In this document: positions 9,040 through 16,937 of the stretch, piece by piece | Position numbering within the stretch: position 1 is the first letter of the stretch | Layout: the number at the start of each line of letters is the position of its first letter | Assembly (NCBI GenBank): GCA_030151165.1 | Contig: JASLEM010000062.1 | Span: forward strand, 1-27,254 | Source of the DNA: Burkholderiaceae bacterium | Lineage (GTDB): Bacteria; Pseudomonadota; Gammaproteobacteria; Burkholderiales; Burkholderiaceae | Reading direction: 5' to 3' | DNA length: 27,254 bases | Made by a program: the position numbers and the translations under genes | Notes under the pieces: generated by a model | Database searches by the model: none | Seen by the model: the letters and a program-made list of their open reading frames with translations, nothing else | Told to the model about the DNA's origin: nothing

Positions 9040-9087
9040 GTCAGGTCTTGCCTGGCAACTCGCGAGTTGCCAGGCAAGACCTGACCC
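9038..9087. repeat. 50-bp perfect palindrome (REP/MITE-like GGGTCAGGTC element)
   Basis: The 25 bases on each side of the axis between 9062 and 9063 are exactly complementary with no loop. The arms begin GGGTCAGGTCTTGCC and end GGCAAGACCTGACCC, and the centre is ACTCGCGAGT. A further TGACCCC lies just outside at about 9094-9100, echoing the arm end. The element sits between the stop codons of two convergent genes and could act as a two-way transcription barrier, though it lacks a T-tract. GGGGTCAG-type palindromes are, to my knowledge, dispersed repeats in many beta- and gammaproteobacteria, often linked to RAYT-type transposases. No transposase gene is present here, so if mobile it was moved in trans. 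Confidence 0.8.
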
Positions 9088-9108
9088 TGAATTTGACCCC
9101 GAATTCGC

Positions 9109-9603
9109 TCAGCCCCCGAACGCCGCCGCCAGCCGCGGGAATCGCGCCGGCAGGTCGGACTCGTCCCACGCCTTGCCGGCCGGCGACGCCGCCTCGACGG
9201 CCTTGGCGCGCGGGATCTCGGTGTCGGTCATCTGCTCGTACACCTCGGCCGCGACGTAGCCGAAGGACTCGAGCTCGAACGCGTCGCCGGACGCCTGCGA
9301 GGCGAGCGATTCGGGGTCGTCGAGCGCGGCCTCGAACACGGCCTCGCCCGCGGAGATCAGCCAGTCGCGGAAGTAGCGGAAGCCGTCGTCCGAGCAGCCG
9401 CCGTTCATGAGGAAGGCCGCGCCCCACAGGTCCCAGCGCCAGGCGCGCGCCAGCATCTCCTCGTACTTGCGCTGGAACGCCAACACCTCGTCGGCGTGCA
9501 GTTGCAGCAGCACCTGCTCGAGGCCGCCGACGCGATCCTCGACGTCGTCGCCCGCGGCGTCGCGGGCGGCTTCGACAAGGGCCCAGAAACGGTCGTCATC
9601 CAT
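9109..9603 (-). CDS. DUF4240 domain protein
   Basis: A 164-residue soluble protein. The ATG at 9603-9601 (MDDDRFWALVEAA) was chosen because AGGGAG lies 8 bases upstream. An in-frame ATG seven codons earlier (MNQGVRLM) lacks such a site. The family pattern is clear: 'DDDRFWALVE' at the N-terminus, 'EVLAFQRKYEEMLARAWRWDLWGAAFLMNGGCSDDGFRYFRDWLISAG' in the middle, then 'ALDDPESLA'. This is the order seen in DUF4240 proteins, which are widespread and of unknown biochemical function. There is no signal peptide or membrane segment. It is monocistronic and convergent with the S9 peptidase gene. The GntR operon starts about 170 bases away in the opposite direction, so the 9604-9771 gap carries divergent promoters. 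Confidence 0.85.
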   Translation of the reverse strand: MDDDRFWALVEAARDAAGDDVEDRVGGLEQVLLQLHADEVLAFQRKYEEMLARAWRWDLWGAAFLMNGGCSDDGFRYFRDWLISAGEAVFEAALDDPESLASQASGDAFELESFGYVAAEVYEQMTDTEIPRAKAVEAASPAGKAWDESDLPARFPRLAAAFGG

Positions 9604-9728
9604 CAAGCGCACTCCCTGGTTCATTCGTTCCGATCCCGCATCGTAAGGCCGCGCGGCAGGCGCCCGGCCTCGATGTTGGGGGGCGCGTCCCGTCTTTCGA
9701 CATCCGGGGCTTGCGGTTTGGTGTGTTG

Positions 9729-9750
9729 GTGTATTACAGTATCAATACAC
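9729..9750. promoter_or_regulatory. Operator-like inverted repeat before the GntR/ABC operon
   Basis: GTGTATT (9729-9735) and AATACAC (9744-9750) form a 7-bp inverted repeat around an 8-base spacer, 22 bases before the GntR start codon. A TTGCGG at 9711-9716 and TACAGT at 9735-9740 could be the -35/-10 pair with an 18-base spacer, which would place the repeat over the promoter. YtrA-type regulators typically repress their own operon through such a dyad. Binding here is inferred. Confidence 0.5.
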
Positions 9751-9771
9751 AAAGACAAGAAAGCCTCCACC

Positions 9772-10176
9772 GTGAACGACCCTTCGCTGTTTTCCGTCGT
9801 CGCCGGCTCGGCCGAGCCGATCTACCGGCAGCTGATCGCCCAGGTGCGCCGCTGCATCGCCGGCGGGCAGCTGAAGGCGGGCGACGAGCTGCCGTCCGTG
9901 CGCGAGCTGGCGCAGTCGCTGGCGGTCAATCCGATGACGGTGTCCAAGGCCTTCGGGCTGATGGAGGCCGAGGGGCTGCTGACGCGCCGGCGCGGGCTGG
10001 CGATGGTGGTGGCGGAGCAGCACCGGCGGGCGCAGCCGTCCGCCGACCGCGTCGAGCTGTTGCGCCCGACGCTGGAGCGCGCCGCGCAGGAGGCGCAGCA
10101 GCTGCAGCTGCCGGCCGCGCAGGCGCTGGCGCTTTTCAAGACGATCCTGAACGAGCAAGAGGGAGAGAAAACATGA
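9772..10176 (+). CDS. GntR family regulator, YtrA-type (short, no large effector domain)
   Basis: A 134-residue regulator starting at GTG 9772 (VNDPSLFSVVAGSAEPIYRQL). The in-frame upstream sequence is not protein-like. The winged helix-turn-helix covers about residues 15-80: 'PIYRQLIAQVRRCIAGGQLKAGDELPSVRELAQSLAVNPMTVSKAFGLMEAEGLL' is the classic GntR pattern. Only about 50 residues follow, forming a Gln/Ala-rich helix (AAQEAQQLQLPAAQAL), which matches the YtrA subfamily, where this short tail dimerises. The stop overlaps the ABC ATPase start (ATGA at 10173-10176), so the genes are translationally coupled. It is expected to be an autorepressor of the transporter operon. The inducer is unknown; in characterised YtrA systems it is often cell-envelope stress. 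Confidence 0.92.
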   Translation: MNDPSLFSVVAGSAEPIYRQLIAQVRRCIAGGQLKAGDELPSVRELAQSLAVNPMTVSKAFGLMEAEGLLTRRRGLAMVVAEQHRRAQPSADRVELLRPTLERAAQEAQQLQLPAAQALALFKTILNEQEGEKT

Positions 10177-11102
10177 ACGAACACGCGAGCAAGCCCATGA
10201 ACGACACCCCGACCTTCAAGCAGACCTCCGCGGGCGCGCCGTGCCTGTCGCTGGCCGGCGTCGACGTCGCCTTCGGCGCGCAGCGCGTGCTGCAGGGGCT
10301 GGACTGGGCGCTGCAGCCGGGCCTCGTCGTCGGCCTGCTGGGCCGCAACGGCGCGGGCAAGACGACGCTGATCGAGACGCTGCTGGGCCTGCGCGAGCCC
10401 GACGCCGGCCGCGCCTTCCTGTTCGGCCAGCCCGCCGCCGCGATCGACGACACGACGCGCGCGCGCATCGGCTACGTGCCGCAGCGCTCCGACCTGTTCG
10501 AGTGGATGACGGCCGATCAGCTGCTCGCCTACTTCCGCAGCTTCTATCCGCGCTGGAACACGGCCAAGGTCGACGGCCTGATCTCGCGCTGGGACATCGC
10601 GCGCGACAAGCCGATCGGCAAGCTCTCGGGCGGCCAGCAGCAGCGCCTGTCGATCATCCGCGCGCTGGCGCACGACCCCGAGCTGCTGCTGCTCGACGAA
10701 CCCGTCTCCAGCCTCGACCCGGCCGGCCGGCGCGACTTCCTCGGCGAGCTCGTCGACCAGGTCGTCGACCGCCAGACGACGGTGGTCTTCTCGACGCACA
10801 TCCTGTCCGACCTCGAACGCGTGGCGCTCGACGTCGCGTTCCTGTCCGGCGGCCGCGTCGCGCTGCATGCGCCGCTCGACGAGCTGCTCGACTCCAGCGT
10901 CCGCCTCGGCGGCGCGCCGGAGGACGTGCAGCGCTTCATCGTCGCGCACAAGCTCGATGCGATCTCGCGCGCGGGCGCCGCGCGCGCCGGCGCGCCCGCG
11001 ATCGCGCGCCGCCGCGCCGAGCTGCCGATGCCCGTGACGAGTGCCGACGTCACCGTCGACCGCGTCACGCTCGAGGACCTGTTCCTCGCGATCACCGCGT
11101 GA
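10173..11102 (+). CDS. ABC transporter ATP-binding protein (YtrB-like)
   Basis: A 309-residue ATPase subunit. The ATG at 10173 overlaps the regulator's stop, with GAGGGAGAG just upstream as ribosome-binding site. Motifs in order are Walker A GRNGAGKTT (residues 57-65), the Q-loop region 'YVPQRSDLFEWMT', signature LSGGQQQR (about 151-158), Walker B LLLLDEP with Asp175-Glu176, and H-loop His209 (STHILSD). The Asn-Gly-Ala-Gly-Lys form and the 'LYG..SP'-like C-terminal extension (about 240-309) fit drug- or antibiotic-export ABC-2-type ATPases. It is cytoplasmic and would power the membrane protein encoded next, overlapping by one base. Whether the pair exports a compound or acts on the envelope mechanically cannot be decided from sequence. 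Confidence 0.93.
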   Translation: MNEHASKPMNDTPTFKQTSAGAPCLSLAGVDVAFGAQRVLQGLDWALQPGLVVGLLGRNGAGKTTLIETLLGLREPDAGRAFLFGQPAAAIDDTTRARIGYVPQRSDLFEWMTADQLLAYFRSFYPRWNTAKVDGLISRWDIARDKPIGKLSGGQQQRLSIIRALAHDPELLLLDEPVSSLDPAGRRDFLGELVDQVVDRQTTVVFSTHILSDLERVALDVAFLSGGRVALHAPLDELLDSSVRLGGAPEDVQRFIVAHKLDAISRAGAARAGAPAIARRRAELPMPVTSADVTVDRVTLEDLFLAITA

Positions 11103-12643
11103 TGCCCGCCATGACGAACGTTTCGACGATGGCCTCGTTCGGCCGGATCCTCGCGGCGCCCTGGCAGCAGCGGCGCAACCAGCACAGCCGGTGGGTGTTC
11201 TTCGTGACCGTCGGCCTGATGGCGCTCGGGCCGGTCGCGATGGTGGCGACGGGCTGGCGCGATCACCACGTGATGGTCGCGGCCGGCTGTCTCGTCGTCT
11301 GCGAACTGGCCGTGCTGCTGGGGATCGCGTGGGCCTACCTCGCCGCGAGCGTGCTGGAGCAGAACCGCGCCGTGGCGGCGCGGCTGGTGCCCGGCCACGT
11401 GCGCGCGCTGCGGCGCGTGATGGGGGCGGGATGGGCGGTGACCGCGGCGGGCATGACGGCGCTCGTCGCGCCGCTGGTCGGGATGCTGCTGCGGCTGCAG
11501 CTGCCGGGCCTGGCGCTCGCCGAGCCGACGCTGCTCGTCCTCGCCGGCGCCGCGCTGGTCGCCGGCGTGGTCGCGGCGGCGGTGCGTTGGCAGCAGGTGT
11601 GGCTCGTCGCCTGCTTCACGCCCGTGACCCTCAGCGCGCTGGCGCAGACCCGCTGGGGGCCGCTGCTGGGGTCGGCGCTGCTGGCCGCGTGGCAGGCGGC
11701 GCCTTGGCCCCTCGCGGTGGCCGCGGTGGTCGCCGGCGTCGTGCTGTGCATCCGCACGATCCAGGCCGGCGGCAGTGCCCATGCACGCAACTACGACGCG
11801 CGCAAGGAGCGCCTCACGCGGCTGCACCGCCGGGCGATCGGCGTCGACGAGCCGCCGTCGTGCGACGGGCTGTTCGGCCGCTTCGCGCGCCTTCGCATGC
11901 AGCCGTTCCAGTGGTGGATGCGGCGCCTGAATGCGCGTCCGGAAACGTCGCCGATGGCGCGTCTCGCGCTGGCCGCCGGCCCGGGGGCGCACTGGACGAC
12001 GCAGTTCGTGAACCTCGCGCTGCTGGTCGCCGGGGCGGTCGTCGTGGTCGTCGGCGTCGCGATGGCCGCCGACCAGAACCTGGCCAGCGCGCTGCTCAAC
12101 GGCTGGGCGGTCGGCGGGGTGTTCGCGTTCACGATCCCCGCGTTGCAGGCCGCGATGCGCCTGCACCGGCAGCAGCGCGAACAGGCGCTGCTCGTGCTGC
12201 TGCCGGGCGTGCCGCGCGGCGCGGCGCTGAATCGCGCGCTGTCGCTGCGGTTCACCGCGCAGTTCCTGTCGACGTGGCTGATCGGGCTTGCCGTGCTGAT
12301 GCCGGCCTTGCGGGCCGCGAGCTGGCTGGACGCCGGCGGCGCCTTCGACACCCTGTCCAACTTCGCCTGGCCCGCCGCGCTCAGCATGCTGCTGCCGGTC
12401 GGGCCCGCGCTGTGGCGTCGCTGGGCGCGGATGGCGCCGCCGACGCAGCTGTCCTCGCTCCGGATCTTCGGGCTGCCGGCGCTGGCCTCGGTGGGGGCGT
12501 TCGCGCTGGCGCAGCGCGGCGTCGTCACGCATGGCGAGATCGCCGCCGCCTTCATCGCGGTGTCGCTCGCGTGGTGCGCGCTGCGCTGGCTCCGGATGGG
12601 CCGCGAGCCGACGGCGTTCCCGGTCGGGCGCCTGCACCGCTGA
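11102..12643 (+). CDS. ABC transporter permease, about 12 membrane segments
   Basis: A 513-residue integral membrane protein. Its ATG at 11102 shares a base with the ATPase's TGA; an ATG three codons later is a possible alternative. Six hydrophobic segments occupy roughly residues 30-220. A soluble, basic cytoplasmic loop of about 80 residues follows (NYDARKERLTRLHRRA to ETSPMARLAL), then about six more segments to the end. This two-half arrangement suggests that one polypeptide supplies both permease halves, so no second permease gene is needed in the operon. I recognise no signature motif beyond hydrophobicity, and the assignment rests mainly on operon position. The gene ends 21 bases before the convergent gshA, with no obvious terminator between. 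Confidence 0.8.
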   Translation: MPAMTNVSTMASFGRILAAPWQQRRNQHSRWVFFVTVGLMALGPVAMVATGWRDHHVMVAAGCLVVCELAVLLGIAWAYLAASVLEQNRAVAARLVPGHVRALRRVMGAGWAVTAAGMTALVAPLVGMLLRLQLPGLALAEPTLLVLAGAALVAGVVAAAVRWQQVWLVACFTPVTLSALAQTRWGPLLGSALLAAWQAAPWPLAVAAVVAGVVLCIRTIQAGGSAHARNYDARKERLTRLHRRAIGVDEPPSCDGLFGRFARLRMQPFQWWMRRLNARPETSPMARLALAAGPGAHWTTQFVNLALLVAGAVVVVVGVAMAADQNLASALLNGWAVGGVFAFTIPALQAAMRLHRQQREQALLVLLPGVPRGAALNRALSLRFTAQFLSTWLIGLAVLMPALRAASWLDAGGAFDTLSNFAWPAALSMLLPVGPALWRRWARMAPPTQLSSLRIFGLPALASVGAFALAQRGVVTHGEIAAAFIAVSLAWCALRWLRMGREPTAFPVGRLHR

Positions 12644-12664
12644 CGGCGGCGCCGCGCGACAGGC

Positions 12665-14218
12665 TCAGGTGCTGACCTGCAACGCCGTGACGGCGCCGCG
12701 CGGCAGCCGCAGCCGTTCCGGCGCGAGGTATTGCTGGCGGTAGATCTCGAACGGCATCGAGTCCGCGGCCTCGATGCGCGCCTGCTCGGCGAGCGAGTCG
12801 GCGGCCGCGGCCTGCAGGCGCCCGGCCACCGTGGCGTCCAGCGGCAGCTCGAGCATGTGCGTGCGCGTGCGCAGCGAGTGCGCGCGCACGAAGGCCTCGT
12901 GCGAGCCGCCGTGCTGCTCGATCATCTCCTTGAACACGCGCGCCGACGGCAGCGTCTCGGGCGCGAGCAGCGCGGCGCGCGCAGCGGCCAATGCTTGCGC
13001 GTGGGCGTCGGTGCCTTCATGGGCGTCGAGCCAGGCGGCGATCGGCGCGCACTCGGTGAGGATCTCGCCGAGCCAATCGGACATCAGCACCTCGACCCCG
13101 CCGCGCTCCAGCTTCAGGCCGGGCTCGCGGCCCTGCGCGGCCACGCGCTGCTGGTTGCGCGCGAGCTCGGCGATCTCGTAGGGCGAGTCCATCGGGCTGT
13201 CGTCGAGCAGGCAATGCAGCAGGAAGATGTCGATCATGCGCATCGTCGCCGGCGCGATGCCGGCCGGCACGAACGGGTCGAGGTCCATGCAGCGCACCTC
13301 GATGTACTCGACGCCGCGTTCGCGCAGCGCATGCAGCGGGCGCTCGCCGGGGAAGGTCACGCGCTTCGGGCGGATCGTGCCGTAGAACTCGTTCTCGATC
13401 TGCAGCAGGCTGTCGCTCAGCTGGCGGTACGCGCCGTCCGGGCCGCGCACGCCGATCTTCTCGTAGGCCGGGTACGGCCGCACGAGCGCGTCGGCGAGCG
13501 ACGCGCCGTAGCTGTCCAGGCTGTTGTAGCTCACCGAGAGCGAGGTCTGCGCGTCGCTCTGGTAGCCGAGGCGGCCCATGCGCAGCGAGGTGGCGTGCGG
13601 CATGTAGGCGGTGTCGTCGCCGAGCGACTGCAGCCGGTGCGGGCCGCCCGCGAGGAAGCTGGCCGGCACCGCCGGCGACGCGCCGAACAGGTACAGCAGC
13701 AGGAACGAATGGCGGCGGAAGTTGCGGATCAGGCCGAAGTACTCGGCGGTGGTGACGTCCGGCAGCGACCAGTTGTAGTGGATGCCCGAGATCGTCTGCA
13801 TGCGCCGGCCGTAGCGGTGGCCCAGGCCCATGCGGTAGACCGTCTTGGCCTGGCCGACGTTGGAGGTGCCGTACTGCCCGAGCGGGATCTCGTCGTCCGG
13901 CGGCAGCGTGCAGGGCATGCTCGATACCCACATCATCTCGTCGCCGAGCGCGCGGTAGACGGCCTGGTGCACCTGCGTGAGCTCGGTCTCGCAGGCCTCG
14001 GCGCTGGCGTTCACGCCGGTGATGAGCTCCAGCTGGGATTCGCTGAAGTCGGTGGTGATGTTCGGGTGGGTCAGCGCCGACCCGAGCGCGCGCGGATGCG
14101 ACGTGCGCGCGAGCACGCCCGCCTGCGTCACGCGCAGGCTTTCCTTCTCGACTCCCCGCCCGATGCCTTGCAGGCGAGCCGAGCTCAGTGCCTTCAGACG
14201 TTCTTGTAGACCGCGCAT
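12665..14218 (-). CDS. gshA: Glutamate-cysteine ligase (gamma-glutamylcysteine synthetase)
   Basis: A 517-residue enzyme, full length for the proteobacterial GshA type. It joins glutamate and cysteine with ATP, the first and rate-limiting step of glutathione synthesis in the cytosol. Family signatures are GRGVEKESLRV (residues 20-30) and TTDFSESQLELIT near 55-67. The central 'GLGHRYGRRMQTISGIHYNWSLPD' is diagnostic, and 'VEYIEVRCMDLDPF' carries conserved acidic residues. The ATG is preceded by AGGAGA at a 6-base spacing. The upstream ureG is on the same strand but 274 bases away, so gshA probably has its own promoter. An 11-bp inverted repeat lies in that gap. No gshB is in the window. Confidence 0.96.
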   Translation of the reverse strand: MRGLQERLKALSSARLQGIGRGVEKESLRVTQAGVLARTSHPRALGSALTHPNITTDFSESQLELITGVNASAEACETELTQVHQAVYRALGDEMMWVSSMPCTLPPDDEIPLGQYGTSNVGQAKTVYRMGLGHRYGRRMQTISGIHYNWSLPDVTTAEYFGLIRNFRRHSFLLLYLFGASPAVPASFLAGGPHRLQSLGDDTAYMPHATSLRMGRLGYQSDAQTSLSVSYNSLDSYGASLADALVRPYPAYEKIGVRGPDGAYRQLSDSLLQIENEFYGTIRPKRVTFPGERPLHALRERGVEYIEVRCMDLDPFVPAGIAPATMRMIDIFLLHCLLDDSPMDSPYEIAELARNQQRVAAQGREPGLKLERGGVEVLMSDWLGEILTECAPIAAWLDAHEGTDAHAQALAAARAALLAPETLPSARVFKEMIEQHGGSHEAFVRAHSLRTRTHMLELPLDATVAGRLQAAAADSLAEQARIEAADSMPFEIYRQQYLAPERLRLPRGAVTALQVST

Positions 14219-14492
14219 GCGGCGTCTCCTGGATGCTTGACTGGCGCGAAAGGTAGCGGAAATCGCTCGGGTTTGCTGGCGGCGGGCTGATGACGCGATT
14301 TCCGCAACTGTGCTAGCGCGTTACGGCGCGTTCCGCCCATGGTGAGCCACTTTCGTGACACTTCCGGCCGACCCCGCCGCGCCAGTCGATGGTAGCCCTC
14401 CGGCAACGGATGTGCCGGGCGCATTCATGAGGATTTCGCAAGGGTTGGCGGCGCTGGCGGCATTCCCGCAGCGCCCGCGCCGGTCGCGGCGG
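14219..14492 (-). other. gshA upstream region
   Basis: These 274 bases lie between the ureG stop and the gshA start. They contain the gshA ribosome-binding site, an 11-bp inverted repeat at 14256-14305, and a G/C-rich hairpin (GGCGCTG/CAGCGCC) shortly after ureG that lacks a T-tract. I see no gene; a short open frame across the region is not protein-like. Confidence 0.45.
14256..14305. repeat. 11-bp inverted repeat upstream of gshA
   Basis: GCGGAAATCGC at 14256-14266 and GCGATTTCCGC at 14295-14305 are exact reverse complements separated by 28 bases. They lie about 40 to 90 bases before the gshA start codon. They could pair in a leader RNA or bind a dimeric regulator. No known motif was recognised. 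Confidence 0.6.
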
Positions 14493-15173
14493 TCAGCCCG
14501 CGACCAGCAGCCCCCGCTGCTCGATGAACGCGACGACCTCGGCCAGGCCGGACTTCGTCTTCAGGTTGGTCATCACGTGCGGCCGGTTGGGGCGCATGCG
14601 GCGCGTGTCGGATTCCATGATCGACAGGTCGGCGCCGACGTGCGGCGCGAGGTCGGTCTTGTTGATCACGAACAGGTCGCTCTTGGTGATGCCGGGGCCG
14701 CCCTTGCGCGGGATCTTCTCGCCGGCGGCGACGTCGATCACGTAGATCGTCAGGTCGCTCAGCTCGGGGCTGAAGGTGGCGGCGAGGTTGTCGCCGCCGG
14801 ACTCGATGAAGACGATGTCGGCGTCGGGGAACTTCTCGAGCATGCGGTCGATGGCCTCGAGGTTGACCGACGCGTCCTCGCGGATCGCGGTGTGCGGGCA
14901 GCCGCCGGTCTCGACGCCCATGATGCGCTCGGGCGCCAGCGCGCCGGCCACGGTCAGCAGGCGCTGGTCTTCCTTGGTGTAGATGTCGTTCGTCACGACG
15001 ACGAGATCCCACGTGTCGCGCATCGCCTTGCACAGCATCTCGACCAGCGTCGTCTTGCCCGAGCCGACCGGGCCGCCCACGCCCACGCGCAGCGGCGGCA
15101 GGCGCTTGCTGCGGTTGGCGATGTGGTGCAGCGGCGTGCCGCGGGCGGTGGGGGCGGTGGTGAAGTCGGTCAT
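14493..15173 (-). CDS. ureG: Urease accessory GTPase UreG
   Basis: A 226-residue SIMIBI-class GTPase that hydrolyses GTP to drive nickel transfer into apo-urease, acting with UreF and UreD and receiving nickel from UreE. The P-loop [10 protein letters not shown] spans about residues 33-42. The nickel-binding Cys92-Pro93-His94 motif ([11 protein letters not shown]) is intact, as are '[17 protein letters not shown]' and the guanine-specifying NKTD. The ATG at 15173 gives [12 protein letters not shown]. There is no His-rich N-terminal extension, which fits the metal-storage function residing in the UreE tail. It is the last gene of the ureE-ureF-ureG block, 37 bases after ureF. Its normal partner gene ureD is not in the window. 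Confidence 0.97.
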   Translation of the reverse strand: MTDFTTAPTARGTPLHHIANRSKRLPPLRVGVGGPVGSGKTTLVEMLCKAMRDTWDLVVVTNDIYTKEDQRLLTVAGALAPERIMGVETGGCPHTAIREDASVNLEAIDRMLEKFPDADIVFIESGGDNLAATFSPELSDLTIYVIDVAAGEKIPRKGGPGITKSDLFVINKTDLAPHVGADLSIMESDTRRMRPNRPHVMTNLKTKSGLAEVVAFIEQRGLLVAG

Positions 15174-15210
15174 CGCGGGCGCTTTCGTCGAATACGAGGT
15201 CGGGTATCGG

Positions 15211-15924
15211 TCAGGAACGGAACAGGCGCGAATACTGCGTCTCGTGCTGCGCGCTCGCGATGCCCAGCATCGGCGAGAACGCCTGCCAGTCGTCGTCGCG
15301 CATCGCGAGCGCGGCGGCGATCAGCGCGGGCATCTGGACGAGCAGCGCCTGCAGGATGCGCTGGCCGGCGAGCTGGCCCAGCGGCACGGCCTTGAGCGCC
15401 GCCTGCACCATGTTCTCGGCCCAGCCGAACAGCGAGGCATGCAAGGCCTGTGCCGGTGTCGCGCCGGTGCGCGCGGTGGCGAGGGCGAACGCGATCGGCC
15501 AGGTGGGCGAGGGCGCCAGCGCGGCGAGATGCTTCAGGCGCGGATCGTCGGCGCCGTCGGCGGACTGGTTGCGCAGCCACTCGACCAGCGAGCGGCCCAT
15601 CTGCTCGGCCTGCAGGCGCAGCTCGCGGGTCTCGCGGGTGCGGCCGATGAAGTCGTTCAGGGCGGTGACGCGCGCGAGGTCGTGCCGCACCCACGCGTCG
15701 TGCGCCTGCGCGAGCACCGGCAGGTCGGCGCGCGCGGGCGAGAGCGCCATCTGGCTGGCGAGCCAGCGCGCGGCGCCGGCCTCGTCGCGCACGATCCCGC
15801 TGTCGACCGCCGCCTCCAGCGCCTCGGAATAGCTGAAGCCGCCGACGGGCAGCGCCGGCGACGCGAGCCACATCAGCTGCAGCAGGACGGCGTCGCCCGC
15901 GGCGTCGGAAGCGACGTCGGCCAT
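15211..15924 (-). CDS. ureF: Urease accessory protein UreF
   Basis: A 237-residue, mostly helical cytosolic chaperone that bridges UreD and UreG on apo-urease and gates GTP hydrolysis. Diagnostic sequence is '[28 protein letters not shown]' near the N-terminus and '[26 protein letters not shown]' toward the C-terminus. The start is uncertain. The ATG at 15924 leaves 5 bases after the ureE stop codon. A TTG at 15933, three codons earlier, overlaps the ureE TGA in a TTGA arrangement. Neither has a well-spaced ribosome-binding site, so translation is probably coupled to ureE in either case. The length is normal for the family. Confidence 0.94.
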   Translation of the reverse strand: MADVASDAAGDAVLLQLMWLASPALPVGGFSYSEALEAAVDSGIVRDEAGAARWLASQMALSPARADLPVLAQAHDAWVRHDLARVTALNDFIGRTRETRELRLQAEQMGRSLVEWLRNQSADGADDPRLKHLAALAPSPTWPIAFALATARTGATPAQALHASLFGWAENMVQAALKAVPLGQLAGQRILQALLVQMPALIAAALAMRDDDWQAFSPMLGIASAQHETQYSRLFRS

Positions 15925-15929
15925 CGCCT

Positions 15930-16805
15930 TCAATGCCCGTGCTTGCCGTGGCCGTGATCGTGACCATGCCCGTGGTCATGGTCATGATCGCAATCGGGCC
16001 CGTGCACGTGCGGTGCGGCCTGGCCGACGACCGGGATGCCGATTGCCTTGCCAGCAGGCTTGGGCTTGTCGTGCTTGTGGCCGTGATCGTGATCGTGATG
16101 CGCGTGATCGTGTCCGGCGTGCTCGTGCTTGCCGTGCGCATGGTCGTGGTCGTGATGTCCATGCCCGTGATCGTGCGCGGCATGGTCATGCTTGCCATGA
16201 TCGTGGTCGTGGTGCGCGTGATCGTGCGCGGCGTGCTCGTGCTTGCCGTGCGCGTGATCATGATCGTGATGCGCGTGGCCGTGATCGTGGCCGCCATGGT
16301 CGTGCCCATGCCCATGCGAATGGCCGCCATGACCGCCGGCGCCGTACGCGCCGCCCTCGGGCTCGAACGCGCTGGTCGTCTCGGTCACGATCAGGTGCTG
16401 GTGGCACAGCATGTCGGCGAGCACGTGGTCGGGTTCGAGCAGCAGGCGATCCGGCTGCAGCTCGAGCGGCACGTGGCGGTTGCCGAGGTGGTACGCGGCG
16501 CGCAGCAGGTCGAACGGCGTGCCGTGGTCGGCGCAGTGCGTGACGACCAGCACCGGCTGCGGCGCCGCCTTCACGCGGATCAGCGAGCCGTCCTCGCCCA
16601 CCAGCACGTCGCCGCCCCGCAGCACGGTGCCGCGCGGCAGGAACACGTTCAGCGCGCGGCCGAGCGAATCGGTGGCCTCGATGCGGCTCTTCTGCCGGAC
16701 GTCCCAATCCAGTTCCACCTCGCTGCCGCGCTTGAGCAGCACGCTGCTCAGGCCCTTGCCACCGGCGATCCGCTTGCCGACCTGCACGACGGGGTTCTCA
16801 CTCAT
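15930..16805 (-). CDS. ureE: Urease nickel metallochaperone UreE with giant His-rich C-terminal tail
   Basis: A 291-residue protein. The ATG at 16805 is set by AAGGAG about 6 bases upstream. Residues 1 to about 150 form the normal two-domain UreE core, including the interface nickel ligand His111 in [11 protein letters not shown]. Residues 159-291 are a low-complexity tail with 53 histidines among Asp, Gly, Ala and Lys. It has two His blocks, 159-245 and 266-291, joined by a non-His linker (about 247-265) and a Cys272 in GPDCDHD. The first block contains about four imperfect units of 17-20 residues built on '[13 protein letters not shown]'. Ordinary UreE tails carry roughly 10-20 His, so this one is unusually long and could bind many nickel ions. 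It delivers Ni to UreG in the cytosol. It begins the ureEFG block, 132 bases after the M13 peptidase stop. Confidence 0.96.
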   Translation of the reverse strand: MSENPVVQVGKRIAGGKGLSSVLLKRGSEVELDWDVRQKSRIEATDSLGRALNVFLPRGTVLRGGDVLVGEDGSLIRVKAAPQPVLVVTHCADHGTPFDLLRAAYHLGNRHVPLELQPDRLLLEPDHVLADMLCHQHLIVTETTSAFEPEGGAYGAGGHGGHSHGHGHDHGGHDHGHAHHDHDHAHGKHEHAAHDHAHHDHDHGKHDHAAHDHGHGHHDHDHAHGKHEHAGHDHAHHDHDHGHKHDKPKPAGKAIGIPVVGQAAPHVHGPDCDHDHDHGHGHDHGHGKHGH

Positions 16806-16894
16806 CGAAATCTCCTTGCGAAGGCGGCAGCTTAAGCGATCGGGCGCGGCATGGCCGGCGCAAGGATGTCCGCGCCGCATGGCGCGCGCGCGTG

Positions 16895-16916
16895 AAAAAG
16901 CCGCCCTCGGGCGGCT
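16895..16916 (-). terminator. Rho-independent terminator after the M13 peptidase gene
   Basis: Read on the minus strand, an 8-bp perfect stem (AGCCGCCC / GGGCGGCT) with a 2-base loop is followed by five T residues (16899-16895). It lies about 20 bases beyond the peptidase stop and before ureE. It therefore should separate the peptidase transcript from ureEFG, implying that ureEFG have their own promoter within 16806-16894. Confidence 0.8.
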
Positions 16917-16937
16917 CCTTGGTTCGCGCGCGCCGGC

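Noticed and set aside
15960..16330. Short periodic DNA repeats resembling a CRISPR or minisatellite array
   Set aside because: The periodicity follows codons of the UreE His repeats. There are no unique spacers of uniform length and no cas genes.
15933..16835. Plus-strand frame rich in Val, Met and Ile opposite ureE, looking like a membrane protein
   Set aside because: It is the antisense reading of the His/Asp/Gly codons of the UreE tail (CAC/CAT read as GTG/ATG). The hydrophobicity is a by-product of that repeat.
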